Positions 16,778-25,526 of a stretch of DNA of 43,567 nt are shown piece after piece. Source of the stretch: Eggerthellales bacterium (GTDB taxonomy: Bacteria; Actinomycetota; Coriobacteriia; Coriobacteriales; Eggerthellaceae). Under the pieces are notes generated by a model. That model was not told where the DNA came from. It made no database searches and worked only from the letters and a program-made list of their open reading frames with translations. Position numbers and translations under genes: made by a program. Each line of letters starts with the position of its first letter. The stretch's first letter is position 1. Location of the stretch: contig JAQXTF010000088.1 in NCBI GenBank assembly GCA_029219345.1, positions 1-43,567 of the forward strand. Reading direction: 5' to 3'.

Positions 16778-18979
16778 ATGGAAAAAATTGTTGAAGAATT
16801 CGAGCTCTACGGCAAGAAGTACAAGTTCGAAACCGGCGAACTGGCAAAGCAGGCCACTGGCGCTGTGCTCGTAAGCCAGGGCGACACCACCATCCTGGTG
16901 ACCTCTGTTGTGTCCAAGGAAGAGAAGAACTACGACTTCTTCCCCTTGACCGTTGACTACATCGAGAAGATGTACTCCGTGGGCCGTATTCCCGGTGGCT
17001 ACCTGAAGCGCGAAGCACGTCCTTCTGAGTTTGGCACCCTGACTGCTCGTATGATCGACCGTCCTATTCGTACCGGCTTCCCCGAGGGCTTTAAGCAGGA
17101 AGTTCATGTTGTTGCCACCACTTTTGTGTGCGACCGCGTAAACACCCCCGATGTCATCTGCGTCATGGGTGCTTCTGCTGCCCTGATGGCTGGCGGCGCC
17201 CCCTTTGAGGGCCCCGCAGCTTGCGTCCGCATTGGCCGCAACACTGAAACGGGCGAATTCATCGTTAATCCCACTTACGAAGAGATGGAATCTTCCGATC
17301 TGGAACTGACCATCGCTGGCACCAAGGACTTCATCTCCATGGTTGAAGCTGGTGCTGAGGAAATCACTGAAGAAGACATGCTTGCTGCCATGAACTTCGG
17401 CCAGGAAGCCATTGCCGCCTTCTGCGAGCATCAGGCTGCTTTCCTGGCTAAGGTGAACCCCACTCCCATCGAGTACAAGATTCATGAGGCAGATCCTTCC
17501 ATCGAGCAACGTGTTGCTGAATACTACGATGCCATGGCTGCCGCTCTAAAGGACGCCGACAAGCAGTCCCGCGTAGCGAAGTGCGAAGAGCTGAAAGCCC
17601 AGATCAAGGCTGAAGCGTTCAATGAGGAAGAGCGTGCTGCTTGGGGCGCCGACATTGCTGCTGCTTGCAAGGCTCTGGAAAAGAAGGCAATGCGCAAGAT
17701 GGTCATTGAGACCGGCGAGCGCGCTGACGGCCGTGCCGTTAACGAGATTCGCCCCCTGCACATTGTTCCCGGCTACCTGCCTCGCGTTCATGGTTCCGGC
17801 CTGTTCCAGCGCGGCCAGACTCAGGTCATGAGCATCTGCACTCTGGGCATGTTGAACGAATGGCAGCGTCTTGATACCATTGAACCCGTTGATGGCAAGC
17901 GCTATATGCATCATTACAACTTCCCGCCTTACTGCACTGGTGAGGTTGGCCGTATGGGTTCTCCTAAGCGCCGCGAAATCGGTCATGGCGCACTGGCGGA
18001 GCGAGCAATTCGCCCCATGCTTCCTTCTGAGGACGAGTTCCCTTACTCCATCCGCGTGGTCTCTGAGGTTCTGGAGTCCAATGGTTCTTCCTCTATGGCT
18101 TCCACCTGCGGTTCCACACTGGCCTTAATGGATGCTGGCGTTCCCATGAAGCGCCCTGTTTCCGGCATTGCCATGGGCCTTATCAAGGAAGGCGACGACG
18201 TTGTCATCCTGTCCGACATCCAGGGCCTGGAAGACTTCCTGGGCGACATGGACTTCAAGGTATGCGGCACCGAGAAGGGCATTACCGCCCTGCAGATGGA
18301 CAACAAGGCCAAGGGCCTGTCCACCGAGATTCTTGGCAAGGCTCTGAGCCAGGCCAAGGAAGGCCGTGCTTTCATTCTGGGCGCTATGCTGGAACAGATC
18401 GCCGCTCCTCGTGAGCAGCTTCGCGATACCGCTCCTCGCATTGAGACCATCCACATTCCTGTGGACAAGATCCGCGAGGTTATCGGTACCGGCGGCAAGG
18501 TTGTTCGCGGCATTCAGGAGGAGACCGGCGCAACCATCGAAATTCTGGAAGATGGCACCATCCATATTGCTGCCGTTGAGGGTCCTGCTGGCGAAGCTGC
18601 CAAGAAGATGATTCTTGACATCGTTAAGGAACCTGAAGTTGGCGAGCACTTCGAGGGCACTGTCGTTGGCATCAAGGACTTCGGCGCTTTCGTTAAGCTG
18701 ACTCCCTCCAAGGACGGCCTGCTGCATATTTCTCGCATGGCTAACGGCCGCGTAGGCAAGGTTGAAGATGTTTTGAACCTGGGTGATGTTGTTGAGGTTG
18801 AGGTTATTGAAGTGGACCCCAAGACCGGCAAGATCTCTTTGGACCGTCTGAACAAGCCTGATGCACCTGAAGGCTCTTATGAGGCTCGTCCTGCTCGCGA
18901 GTCCCGCGGCGATCGCGGTGCCCGTGACCGTCGCGACTCTCATGGCAATGGTCGCACTCCTCGTCGTCGTCACGAGTAA
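16778..18979 (+). CDS. pnp: Polyribonucleotide nucleotidyltransferase (PNPase)
   Basis: Trimeric 3-prime to 5-prime phosphorolytic exoribonuclease of mRNA decay. The 733-aa protein has two RNase PH domains (about 1-140 and 310-545) joined by a helical domain, then a KH domain (about 555-615, with IREVIGTGGKVVRGI) and an S1 domain (about 620-690, with GIKDFGAFVKL). The C-terminal 35 residues are rich in Arg, Asp and Gly, a basic RNA-binding tail. The ATG follows a purine-rich GAAAGAAAG. Ends at a strong terminator. Confidence 0.97.
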   Translation: MEKIVEEFELYGKKYKFETGELAKQATGAVLVSQGDTTILVTSVVSKEEKNYDFFPLTVDYIEKMYSVGRIPGGYLKREARPSEFGTLTARMIDRPIRTGFPEGFKQEVHVVATTFVCDRVNTPDVICVMGASAALMAGGAPFEGPAACVRIGRNTETGEFIVNPTYEEMESSDLELTIAGTKDFISMVEAGAEEITEEDMLAAMNFGQEAIAAFCEHQAAFLAKVNPTPIEYKIHEADPSIEQRVAEYYDAMAAALKDADKQSRVAKCEELKAQIKAEAFNEEERAAWGADIAAACKALEKKAMRKMVIETGERADGRAVNEIRPLHIVPGYLPRVHGSGLFQRGQTQVMSICTLGMLNEWQRLDTIEPVDGKRYMHHYNFPPYCTGEVGRMGSPKRREIGHGALAERAIRPMLPSEDEFPYSIRVVSEVLESNGSSSMASTCGSTLALMDAGVPMKRPVSGIAMGLIKEGDDVVILSDIQGLEDFLGDMDFKVCGTEKGITALQMDNKAKGLSTEILGKALSQAKEGRAFILGAMLEQIAAPREQLRDTAPRIETIHIPVDKIREVIGTGGKVVRGIQEETGATIEILEDGTIHIAAVEGPAGEAAKKMILDIVKEPEVGEHFEGTVVGIKDFGAFVKLTPSKDGLLHISRMANGRVGKVEDVLNLGDVVEVEVIEVDPKTGKISLDRLNKPDAPEGSYEARPARESRGDRGARDRRDSHGNGRTPRRRHE

Positions 18980-18992
18980 ATCTCAAGCAGAG

Positions 18993-19021
18993 AGTGACCT
19001 CCTTCGGGAGGTCACTTTTTT
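18993..19021 (+). terminator. pnp terminator
   Basis: AGTGACCTCC-TTCG-GGAGGTCACT (18993-19016) is a perfect 10-bp stem with a stable tetraloop followed by a six-T run. Classic intrinsic terminator. Confidence 0.95.
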
Positions 19022-19112
19022 GAATGGATGCATTATGTTGGTTAATTCGCCGTTAAGCTCGGCATTCTACAGAGATAATCACCCATTCAAGAAACGAAAT
19101 GCTTCATAATGC
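19021..19112 (+). promoter_or_regulatory. dapB upstream region with complementary segments
   Basis: TGAATGG (19021-19027) can pair with CCATTCA (19083-19089), and GCATTATG (19030-19037) with CATAATGC (19105-19112); the two pairings cross, so they would form a pseudoknot or exclude each other. GCCG/CGGC (19049-19063) is a further small stem. No lysine-riboswitch core was recognised and no promoter is clear (TTAAGC-N17-TAATCA is weak). Confidence 0.3.
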
Positions 19113-19151
19113 TCAACGATAAATAACCCTAGAAAGAGGGAAGTGATACCT

Positions 19152-19919
19152 ATGATTAAAGTTGCTGTTTGTGGTTGCTGCGGTCGCATGGGCACCGCTG
19201 TGGTAAACGCCGTAAAAGGCGCAGAAGACATGGAATTGGTTTGCGGCATTGACCCTTTTCCCAAACCTGTTGATTACCAGGTCTATCCCGACATTGCAAA
19301 AGCAATTGAATCCGAGAAATTCGACGTGCTGGTAGACTTCACGGCACCCGCCGTCGTAGAAGGTAACCTTCGTGTTGCTCTACCTGCAGGCATTAACTGC
19401 GTTGTGGGCACCACGGGCCTTTCCGAAGACAAGCTTGCTGAACTGGCCGATCTGGCCCCTGAGGGTACCTGCCTGTTTTATGCTCCCAATTTCACTACCG
19501 GTGCAGTTCTTATGATGCAGTTCGCCAAGGCCGCTGCACCTTATTTCCCTGAAGCAGAAGTTCTTGAGTTCCATCATTGCAATAAGAAGGATGCCCCCAG
19601 CGGCACTTCCGTCACCACCGCAAAGATGATTGCGGAGGGCCGCGGCGGTCGCGTAAGCGCCGCCCCTGGTAAGGAAACTGAACTTGACGGCATGGATGGC
19701 GCACGTGGTGCTTTGGTAAGCGGTGTGCCTGTTCATTCTGTTCGCTCCATGGGCTATGTAGCCTCTCAGGAGGTTATCTTCGGCTCCCTGGGTCAGACCC
19801 TCACCATTCGCCACGACTCCTGGGACACCGGCTCTTACATGCCTGGCGTTCTCTTGGGCATTCGCAGCGTAGGGGAGGAATCTGGTTTGATTATTGGTTT
19901 GGAAAAGTTCATGGCATAA
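19152..19919 (+). CDS. dapB: 4-hydroxy-tetrahydrodipicolinate reductase
   Basis: NAD(P)H-dependent second step of the diaminopimelate/lysine branch. The 255-aa protein has the N-terminal Rossmann motif VAVCGCCGRMG, the hinge GTTGLS, and the catalytic EFHHCNKKDAPSGT with its His pair and Lys. The glycine-rich loop has two Cys where Ala/Gly are usual. ATG 19152 is about ten bases after GAGGGA; the GTG three codons upstream sits too close to that site. Paired with dapA, the preceding step. Confidence 0.95.
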   Translation: MIKVAVCGCCGRMGTAVVNAVKGAEDMELVCGIDPFPKPVDYQVYPDIAKAIESEKFDVLVDFTAPAVVEGNLRVALPAGINCVVGTTGLSEDKLAELADLAPEGTCLFYAPNFTTGAVLMMQFAKAAAPYFPEAEVLEFHHCNKKDAPSGTSVTTAKMIAEGRGGRVSAAPGKETELDGMDGARGALVSGVPVHSVRSMGYVASQEVIFGSLGQTLTIRHDSWDTGSYMPGVLLGIRSVGEESGLIIGLEKFMA

Positions 19920-19989
19920 CCTCATACGGTCTGCCATAATAGACAGGTTAAGAATTAAGAACGCATACGCGTGTTGATTGGAGACTAAC

Positions 19990-20889
19990 ATGGCTGAACA
20001 GCCCTTCTTTGGTCGTTTGATTCCCGCAATGGTGACTCCTTTTGATGAGAACCTCGAGTTGGATCTTCCTCGTGCCCGTCAGCTGGCCAACCGCCTGATT
20101 GAGGGCGGCGCAGACTCTCTTCTCATTAACGCAACCACCGGCGAAGCGCCTACCATCTTCTATCCTCAAAAGATTGAGCTTTTCAAGGCGGTTGTGGAAG
20201 AAGTTGCTGGTCGCGTGCCGGTTATCGCATACGCAGGCGACAACTGCACCGCCGACTCTGTTGAATTCGCCAAGGAAGTTGAAAAGATTGGCGTAGACGG
20301 CATCATGTTGGTAGTGCCTTACTACAACAAGCCTCCTCAAGAGGGCATGTATCGCCATTTTAAGACCATCGCAGAAGCCGTTAAGCTTCCTGTTTTGCTG
20401 TACAACATTCCTGGCCGCTGCGCCATTAACATGACCGCAGAGACCACTTTGCGTCTTGCCCGCGACGTTGAGAACATCATTGGCATTAAGGAAGCATCTG
20501 GCGATTTCGACCAGATCAAGGAAATCATCGACAACGCCCCCGAAGGCTTCACGGTCTACTCCGGCGACGATGATGCCACTATGAAAATCATGCAGATGGG
20601 TGGCGTAGGCGTTGTTTCCACCATTGGCAACGTTGCTCCCGCTCGCATTCGCGAACTGGTTTATCTGTGCGCAGATGGCAAATGGGATGAGGCTCAAGCC
20701 TGCCACGATCGTCTGAGCCCCCTGATGAAGGGCCTGTTTGCCACCACCAACCCCATTTTGGTGAAGGAAGCCTTGAAGCTTGAAGGTTTCCCCGTTGGTG
20801 GCTGCCGCTTGCCTCTGATTGACGCAACCCCTGAGCAGTCTGCCGTTTTGGCTGACATCATGCGTCAGGTGGGTGTTCTGACCGATTAA
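19990..20889 (+). CDS. dapA: 4-hydroxy-tetrahydrodipicolinate synthase
   Basis: Condenses pyruvate with aspartate semialdehyde, the first committed step to diaminopimelate and lysine. The 299-aa TIM-barrel protein shows NATTGEAPT for the GTTGE motif, PYYNKPPQEG, the catalytic Tyr138 in LYNIPGR and the Schiff-base Lys167 in GIKEASG. ATG 19990 has GGAG upstream; the TTG four codons earlier overlaps it. The usual YNVPSRT is YNIPGRCAIN here, a small deviation, so a related aldolase activity cannot be excluded, but the dapB neighbour supports DapA. Confidence 0.94.
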   Translation: MAEQPFFGRLIPAMVTPFDENLELDLPRARQLANRLIEGGADSLLINATTGEAPTIFYPQKIELFKAVVEEVAGRVPVIAYAGDNCTADSVEFAKEVEKIGVDGIMLVVPYYNKPPQEGMYRHFKTIAEAVKLPVLLYNIPGRCAINMTAETTLRLARDVENIIGIKEASGDFDQIKEIIDNAPEGFTVYSGDDDATMKIMQMGGVGVVSTIGNVAPARIRELVYLCADGKWDEAQACHDRLSPLMKGLFATTNPILVKEALKLEGFPVGGCRLPLIDATPEQSAVLADIMRQVGVLTD

Positions 20890-20945
20890 TTTTTATCGGT
20901 CTAGCGTTCTTATGAACGTTTGCAGCCCTATTCACGTGGGGCTGC
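20880..20945 (+). promoter_or_regulatory. Three consecutive hairpins between dapA and RNase J
   Basis: GACCGAT/ATCGGTC (20880-20901, spanning the dapA stop), CGTTC-TTAT-GAACG (20905-20918) and GCAGCCC/GGGCTGC (20922-20945). None has a proper T-run, so they look more like mRNA processing or leader structures than terminators. Confidence 0.4.
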
Positions 20946-20964
20946 TGTGAGATAGGAATTGAAT

Positions 20965-22842
20965 ATGGAAAAGAAAACCAAGCGCGTGGAGGGTGTTACT
21001 TCCTCGCGCGCCCAGGTTTCGGTAAAGAAGCGAAAAAGTGCTCTGCGGAGTGCTGATGCAGAGGCTCAAATTGCTATTGCCGAATCCCTTGCACCTAAAA
21101 AGGTGCGCAAAAAATCGGTTACGGTCAAAAAGTCCGTTTCCTCGCCTGAGAAACTGGCTGCCAAAAAGCGTGTTTCCCACAAAGACCCCAATGCAAAGCT
21201 CAGGGTTATTCCCCTGGGCGGCTTGGATGTCATTGGACGCAATATGACGGTGTTTGAATGCGGCAATGACATGATTGTGGATGATGCTGGTCTGATGTTT
21301 CCCGATGATGATCATCCCGGCATTGATCTCATCTTGCCTGATTACACCTACATTTTGCAAAATGCTCATAAGTTGCGCGGTATTTTCATCACCCATGGCC
21401 ACGAAGACCATACGGGTTGCTTGCCCTATTTGCTGAAAGACTTGGATTGCCAGGTGCCTATCTATGGCACCAAGATGACGCTGGGCCTTATTCAGCTGAA
21501 GCTTGAAGAGCATCGCATCAAAAACGCAAAACTGTGCGAAATCAAGCCAGGTCAGCAAGTAAAGATGGGGAATTTCACCGTAGACTTTTTTGCGGTAAAC
21601 CACTCCATTCCCGGCGCCGTGGGTGCTTTTGTGCAGTCGCCTGCTGGTAATGTGCTTCATACCGGCGACTTCAAGCTTGACCAATCTCCTGTGGACGGTG
21701 TTCGCACCGATTTCGCCGCTTTGGCTCGCTTCTCTCAGCAAGGCGTTGACCTGCTCATGAGCGACTCCACCAATGCCGATACCCAGAACTTCACTCGATC
21801 TGAAAGCGAGGTTGGCAAAACTCTTGAAGATCTTATCCGTCACGCAGAGGGTCGCGTTATCGTCGCCGCTTTCGCAAGCCACATTCATCGCATTCAGCAA
21901 GTGTGCAATGCAGCCGTGAAAAACGGCCGCAAGGTGGTTGTCACGGGCAGATCCATGGTACAAAACACCGAAATCGCTCGTCGTTTGGGTTATTTGCAGA
22001 TTTCTGAAGACAACCTGATTGATGCTTACAACCTCAAGAGCATGCCACCTGAGCAAGTAGTTATTCTCTGCACCGGTAGCCAAGGCGAGCCTCTTTCCGC
22101 GCTGGCTCGTATTTCGGTAGGGGAGCATCGCACCATCTCTATTGAGCCCGGCGACACCGTTATCATTTCCGCTACCCCTGTGCCAGGTAATGAAAAGGCT
22201 GTAACGCGCATCATCAACAATCTGTCCCATGCTGGCGTTGATGTATATGATAAGAGCAAAGCTCTGGTTCACGTATCAGGTCATGCTGGCCCCGAAGAGC
22301 TGAAAATCATGCTCTCTATTGTCGCTCCCAAGTATTTCATGCCCGTTCACGGCGAAGCAACCCACTTGAGAGCTCATTACAAGCTTGCTAAGAGCGTTGG
22401 CATTCCCGAGGATCATATCTTTATCCTTGATAACGGTGAAACCCTGGAACTTACTCCTTCGGGCGTAAAGCGCGGCGATTACGTTGAAAGCGGCGTGGTT
22501 TACGTAGATGGTCTCACGGTAGGCGATACCTCCGAAACCGTCCTTGAAGAGCGCGTGGCCCTGCAAACCAAGGGTTTTGCTTGCGTAGCGGCTGCCGTAT
22601 CTTTCCGCAGAGCATGTCTTGCCAGCGAGGTGCAAATCACCATGCGCGGTATGACAGGCGGCGATGATATTTACCTACAGGATGAAGCGCAGAAGGTGGT
22701 TACTGGAGCCATTAAAAACGCTTTGAACAAGGGCATCACCAAGAAAGACCTGACCAAGATTTGCAAAGATTCTCTGCTTTCCATTTTGTGGGAACGTGCC
22801 AAACAACGACCCATGGTGATTATCAGCATTTTGGACGTATAG
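20965..22842 (+). CDS. rnj: Ribonuclease J
   Basis: Metallo-beta-lactamase/beta-CASP nuclease with 5-prime exo- and endonuclease activity in mRNA decay and rRNA maturation. The 625-aa protein has the zinc motif THGHEDHTG (about 142-150), HTGDFKLDQ, the beta-CASP region with FASHIHRIQ, and the late HVSGHAGPEELK and MPVHGEATHL motifs. An N-terminal extension of about 80 residues is Lys/Arg-rich, as in other actinobacterial RNase J. ATG 20965 follows TAGGA; the TTG two codons earlier is less likely. Follows dapA, the conserved dapA-rnj-ftsK order. Confidence 0.95.
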   Translation: MEKKTKRVEGVTSSRAQVSVKKRKSALRSADAEAQIAIAESLAPKKVRKKSVTVKKSVSSPEKLAAKKRVSHKDPNAKLRVIPLGGLDVIGRNMTVFECGNDMIVDDAGLMFPDDDHPGIDLILPDYTYILQNAHKLRGIFITHGHEDHTGCLPYLLKDLDCQVPIYGTKMTLGLIQLKLEEHRIKNAKLCEIKPGQQVKMGNFTVDFFAVNHSIPGAVGAFVQSPAGNVLHTGDFKLDQSPVDGVRTDFAALARFSQQGVDLLMSDSTNADTQNFTRSESEVGKTLEDLIRHAEGRVIVAAFASHIHRIQQVCNAAVKNGRKVVVTGRSMVQNTEIARRLGYLQISEDNLIDAYNLKSMPPEQVVILCTGSQGEPLSALARISVGEHRTISIEPGDTVIISATPVPGNEKAVTRIINNLSHAGVDVYDKSKALVHVSGHAGPEELKIMLSIVAPKYFMPVHGEATHLRAHYKLAKSVGIPEDHIFILDNGETLELTPSGVKRGDYVESGVVYVDGLTVGDTSETVLEERVALQTKGFACVAAAVSFRRACLASEVQITMRGMTGGDDIYLQDEAQKVVTGAIKNALNKGITKKDLTKICKDSLLSILWERAKQRPMVIISILDV

Positions 22843-22860
22843 AGCTTCATAGGTTATAAT
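22831..22860 (+). promoter_or_regulatory. ftsK promoter
   Basis: TTGGAC (22831-22836), 18 bp, perfect TATAAT (22855-22860). It overlaps the end of rnj and would start transcription near 22867. Confidence 0.55.
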
Positions 22861-22887
22861 AAAGAGTGCTGTTTATCAGCACTCTTT
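22861..22887 (+). terminator. Hairpin between rnj and ftsK
   Basis: AAAGAGTGCTG-TTTAT-CAGCACTCTTT is a perfect 11-bp stem with T residues at the end of the 3-prime arm. It can terminate rnj, but the promoter just upstream would place it at the start of the ftsK mRNA. Confidence 0.65.
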
Positions 22888-22929
22888 CACTTTAAACGTA
22901 GATTAAACGCAGCAAATAAGGAGATTGAC

Positions 22930-25515
22930 TTGGCACGCTCTAGTCAGACTCAAAGCAAGAGGCGCAATACCTCTTCAAATACTTCAAGCGGGTCCAGCAA
23001 GCGCCGCTTAAGTTCCGTTGAGCAGGAGTCAACGGGCTTTCTCGACGACGAAGCCAAGCGTAATATTCTTGGCGTCTCCGTTATTCTTTTAGCCATTGTG
23101 ATTTTGGTTGCAACCATCATGCCTTCAAGCGCGGTGGTCACTTCTTTTGTATCCAATGCTCTACACCTTACCTTTGGCGTTGGCTGCTATGTGTTCCCGG
23201 TCTTTCTTGCTGCGATTGGCCTAAGCTTCATGATCCAATCTGAGCGCGAGCATGTTTCAAGCCGCGCTTCCTTGGGTCTGCTGCTTATCTTCATTTCTAT
23301 TCTTACCATCTTGGCTTTGTTCTCACCAGGCGCTTCCGAAGGCTCTACCGATGAAATGTTCAAGCAAGAAAACATAACTGCTTTGGGCGGCTACGTAGGC
23401 GCTGGCATTGCGTGGGTAGGGGTGACCCTGCTTGGTCAAGTTATTTCCGTCATTATCATGGCGGGCGTGATCATTCTGTCTTTGTTTGTTATCGGCTTTT
23501 CCATCAACGATTTCAAAAACAAGATTGAAGAAAAGCGCGCAGCTCACTCTCGTAGGCGTCAAGGCGAAGACGATGTTTTGCCTGCTCCGAATTTTAAGGC
23601 CGGTAGAAGCACCTCTTCTGGTTATACCCGACCTTTGGCCCCTAAGAGTGCCTTGGAGCCCCCTGCGAGCTCTAAGGGCTTCAAGCCTGCAACCTCGTTG
23701 ATTGGAAAGGGCTCGCTTTACGAACAAAAGAAGGCTGCAGGATGGGTGGACCCCACCAGCGCTGAGGCAAATAAATCCAGCGATGTTGATCACTCCAGCA
23801 ATACTATGCTGTTGAACGACGGAGCTAAAACGAAGAGCTCCAAAAAGGAACGCATTGCTGAAGACATCGATTTTACTGCTTCGCCCATTCGCAAATCTTC
23901 TAAGGCTAAAGCATCCACCAGCACTGATGACGATCAAAAACCGCTGACCCGCAAGTTGGGAAAGAAAAATCAAGAGACTGAGGAAAAAACCGTAAAAGCG
24001 GTTCCCAAGAAAAAACGCGTAAAGCCCGATGAGTCTTTGGCCGTTCCTGCCCCCATGGAGGGTTTCGAGTTGCCTCCTTCCGACTATCTGCGTCGATCCG
24101 AAGTGCAGTCCACCTCAAACGCATCTGAAGCCGAACTGCGTGAGACCGCAGAGATTTTGCAGGAGACCCTGGAGGACTTCGGCATTTCCATTGAAGTGAA
24201 GGGATGGGTTGCCGGCCCTACGGTTACCTTGTTCAAGATTGCTTTACCGAGCGGCGTTCGCGTAAGCCGCATCACCGCTTTAAACGACGACATCGCCCTT
24301 GCCCTGGCTGCTCAAGGCGTGCGTATTTTCGCACCTATTCCTGGTACCAATTTTGTGGGCATCGAGGTTCCCAACAAAACGCGCGCCAATGTTCTTCTTG
24401 CCGACGTCTTGGATTCTGCTCCTGCGGGCCCTCTGCAGTGCGCTGTAGGCAAGGACGTAGAAGGCAACAACGTTGTCATGGACCTGGCAAAAGCACCCCA
24501 TGTGCTCATTGGCGGTACCACGGGTTCTGGTAAGTCTGTTGGCATCAACAGTTTCATCATGTCCATGCTAATGCGCAACACCCCCAGCGAAGTGCGCATG
24601 ATCCTCATTGACCCCAAGCGCGTGGAATTCAGCCTGTATAACGGTATTCCGCATCTTTATATTCCCGTGGTTGAAGACCCCAAGGACGCTTCTGCCGCTT
24701 TGAACTGGGGCGTAGCGGAAATGGAACGTCGCCTAAAGCTGTTCAGCTCAGTAGGCGCTAAAAACATTGCCCAGTTCAATACCAAGGTTCAATCCGGCGA
24801 GCTGGAAAATGAAAACGCTTTGCCTTTCATCGTTATCGTTATTGACGAATTGGCCGACCTTATGATGAACGTGGGCAAGGAAGTGGAGTTTTCCATTAGC
24901 CGACTTGCTCAGCTGGCCCGTGCAGCAGGCATTCACCTCATTATTGCTACTCAGCGACCCTCTGCCAATGTAGTTACAGGCCTTATTAAGTCCAACATCA
25001 CTACGCGCGTTGCTTTTACGGTGGCGTCTGGCATTGACTCCCGCGTTATTTTGGACTCTCCCGGCGCTGAAAGCCTTACCGGCAATGGCGACTTGCTGTT
25101 CTCCAAGCCCGATTTGGCCAAGCCCCTTCGTATTCAGGGCTGCTACGTTTCTGAAGACGAGATCAATGATGTTGTCGAGCACCTCAAGGAACAGGGCGAC
25201 CCCGATTACCATTCTGAGATCCTGCAGGTAAACGTAATGACCATGGGCGATACCGCCCCTGATGGTTCAGGTGGTCGCGGCGGTTGCGATGATCCTTTGT
25301 TGTGGGACGCAGCTGATATTGTTGTTTCTGCGGGAACCGCTTCAACATCATATATCCAGCGCCGATTAAGTGTAGGATACGCACGAGCAGGCCGTATCAT
25401 GGATATGTTGGAAGAGAAGGGCGTTGTTGGTCCTTCTAATGGCAGCAAAGCTCGCGATGTGTTGGTAGATAGCATGGAGCTCGAAACGCTTAAAGCCTTT
25501 GAGCAAGATAATTAA
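22930..25515 (+). CDS. ftsK: DNA translocase FtsK/SpoIIIE
   Basis: Septum-localised motor that pumps chromosome ends and activates dimer resolution at cell division. The 861-aa protein has a basic N-terminus, four membrane helices (about 45-195), a low-complexity Ser/Lys linker (about 200-400), the RecA-like motor with Walker A GGTTGSGKS (about 529-537) and Walker B VIDELADLM (about 637-645), and the C-terminal gamma winged helix (about 795-861) that reads oriented KOPS-type sequences. The start is TTG at 22930, supported by AAGGAG six bases upstream. Confidence 0.96.
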   Translation: MARSSQTQSKRRNTSSNTSSGSSKRRLSSVEQESTGFLDDEAKRNILGVSVILLAIVILVATIMPSSAVVTSFVSNALHLTFGVGCYVFPVFLAAIGLSFMIQSEREHVSSRASLGLLLIFISILTILALFSPGASEGSTDEMFKQENITALGGYVGAGIAWVGVTLLGQVISVIIMAGVIILSLFVIGFSINDFKNKIEEKRAAHSRRRQGEDDVLPAPNFKAGRSTSSGYTRPLAPKSALEPPASSKGFKPATSLIGKGSLYEQKKAAGWVDPTSAEANKSSDVDHSSNTMLLNDGAKTKSSKKERIAEDIDFTASPIRKSSKAKASTSTDDDQKPLTRKLGKKNQETEEKTVKAVPKKKRVKPDESLAVPAPMEGFELPPSDYLRRSEVQSTSNASEAELRETAEILQETLEDFGISIEVKGWVAGPTVTLFKIALPSGVRVSRITALNDDIALALAAQGVRIFAPIPGTNFVGIEVPNKTRANVLLADVLDSAPAGPLQCAVGKDVEGNNVVMDLAKAPHVLIGGTTGSGKSVGINSFIMSMLMRNTPSEVRMILIDPKRVEFSLYNGIPHLYIPVVEDPKDASAALNWGVAEMERRLKLFSSVGAKNIAQFNTKVQSGELENENALPFIVIVIDELADLMMNVGKEVEFSISRLAQLARAAGIHLIIATQRPSANVVTGLIKSNITTRVAFTVASGIDSRVILDSPGAESLTGNGDLLFSKPDLAKPLRIQGCYVSEDEINDVVEHLKEQGDPDYHSEILQVNVMTMGDTAPDGSGGRGGCDDPLLWDAADIVVSAGTASTSYIQRRLSVGYARAGRIMDMLEEKGVVGPSNGSKARDVLVDSMELETLKAFEQDN

Positions 25516-25526
25516 AGGGAGGAACT

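Noticed and set aside
19022-19151. Lysine riboswitch before dapB
   Set aside because: The region is short and I see no conserved lysine-riboswitch core; only the crossing complements are reported.
20932-22272. 446-codon open frame antisense to RNase J
   Set aside because: Antisense shadow of a certain gene, with no ribosome site or recognisable domain.
22861-22887. CIRCE element
   Set aside because: GAGTGCT precedes AGCACTC, the opposite order to CIRCE, and the gap is five rather than nine bases; it is a hairpin.
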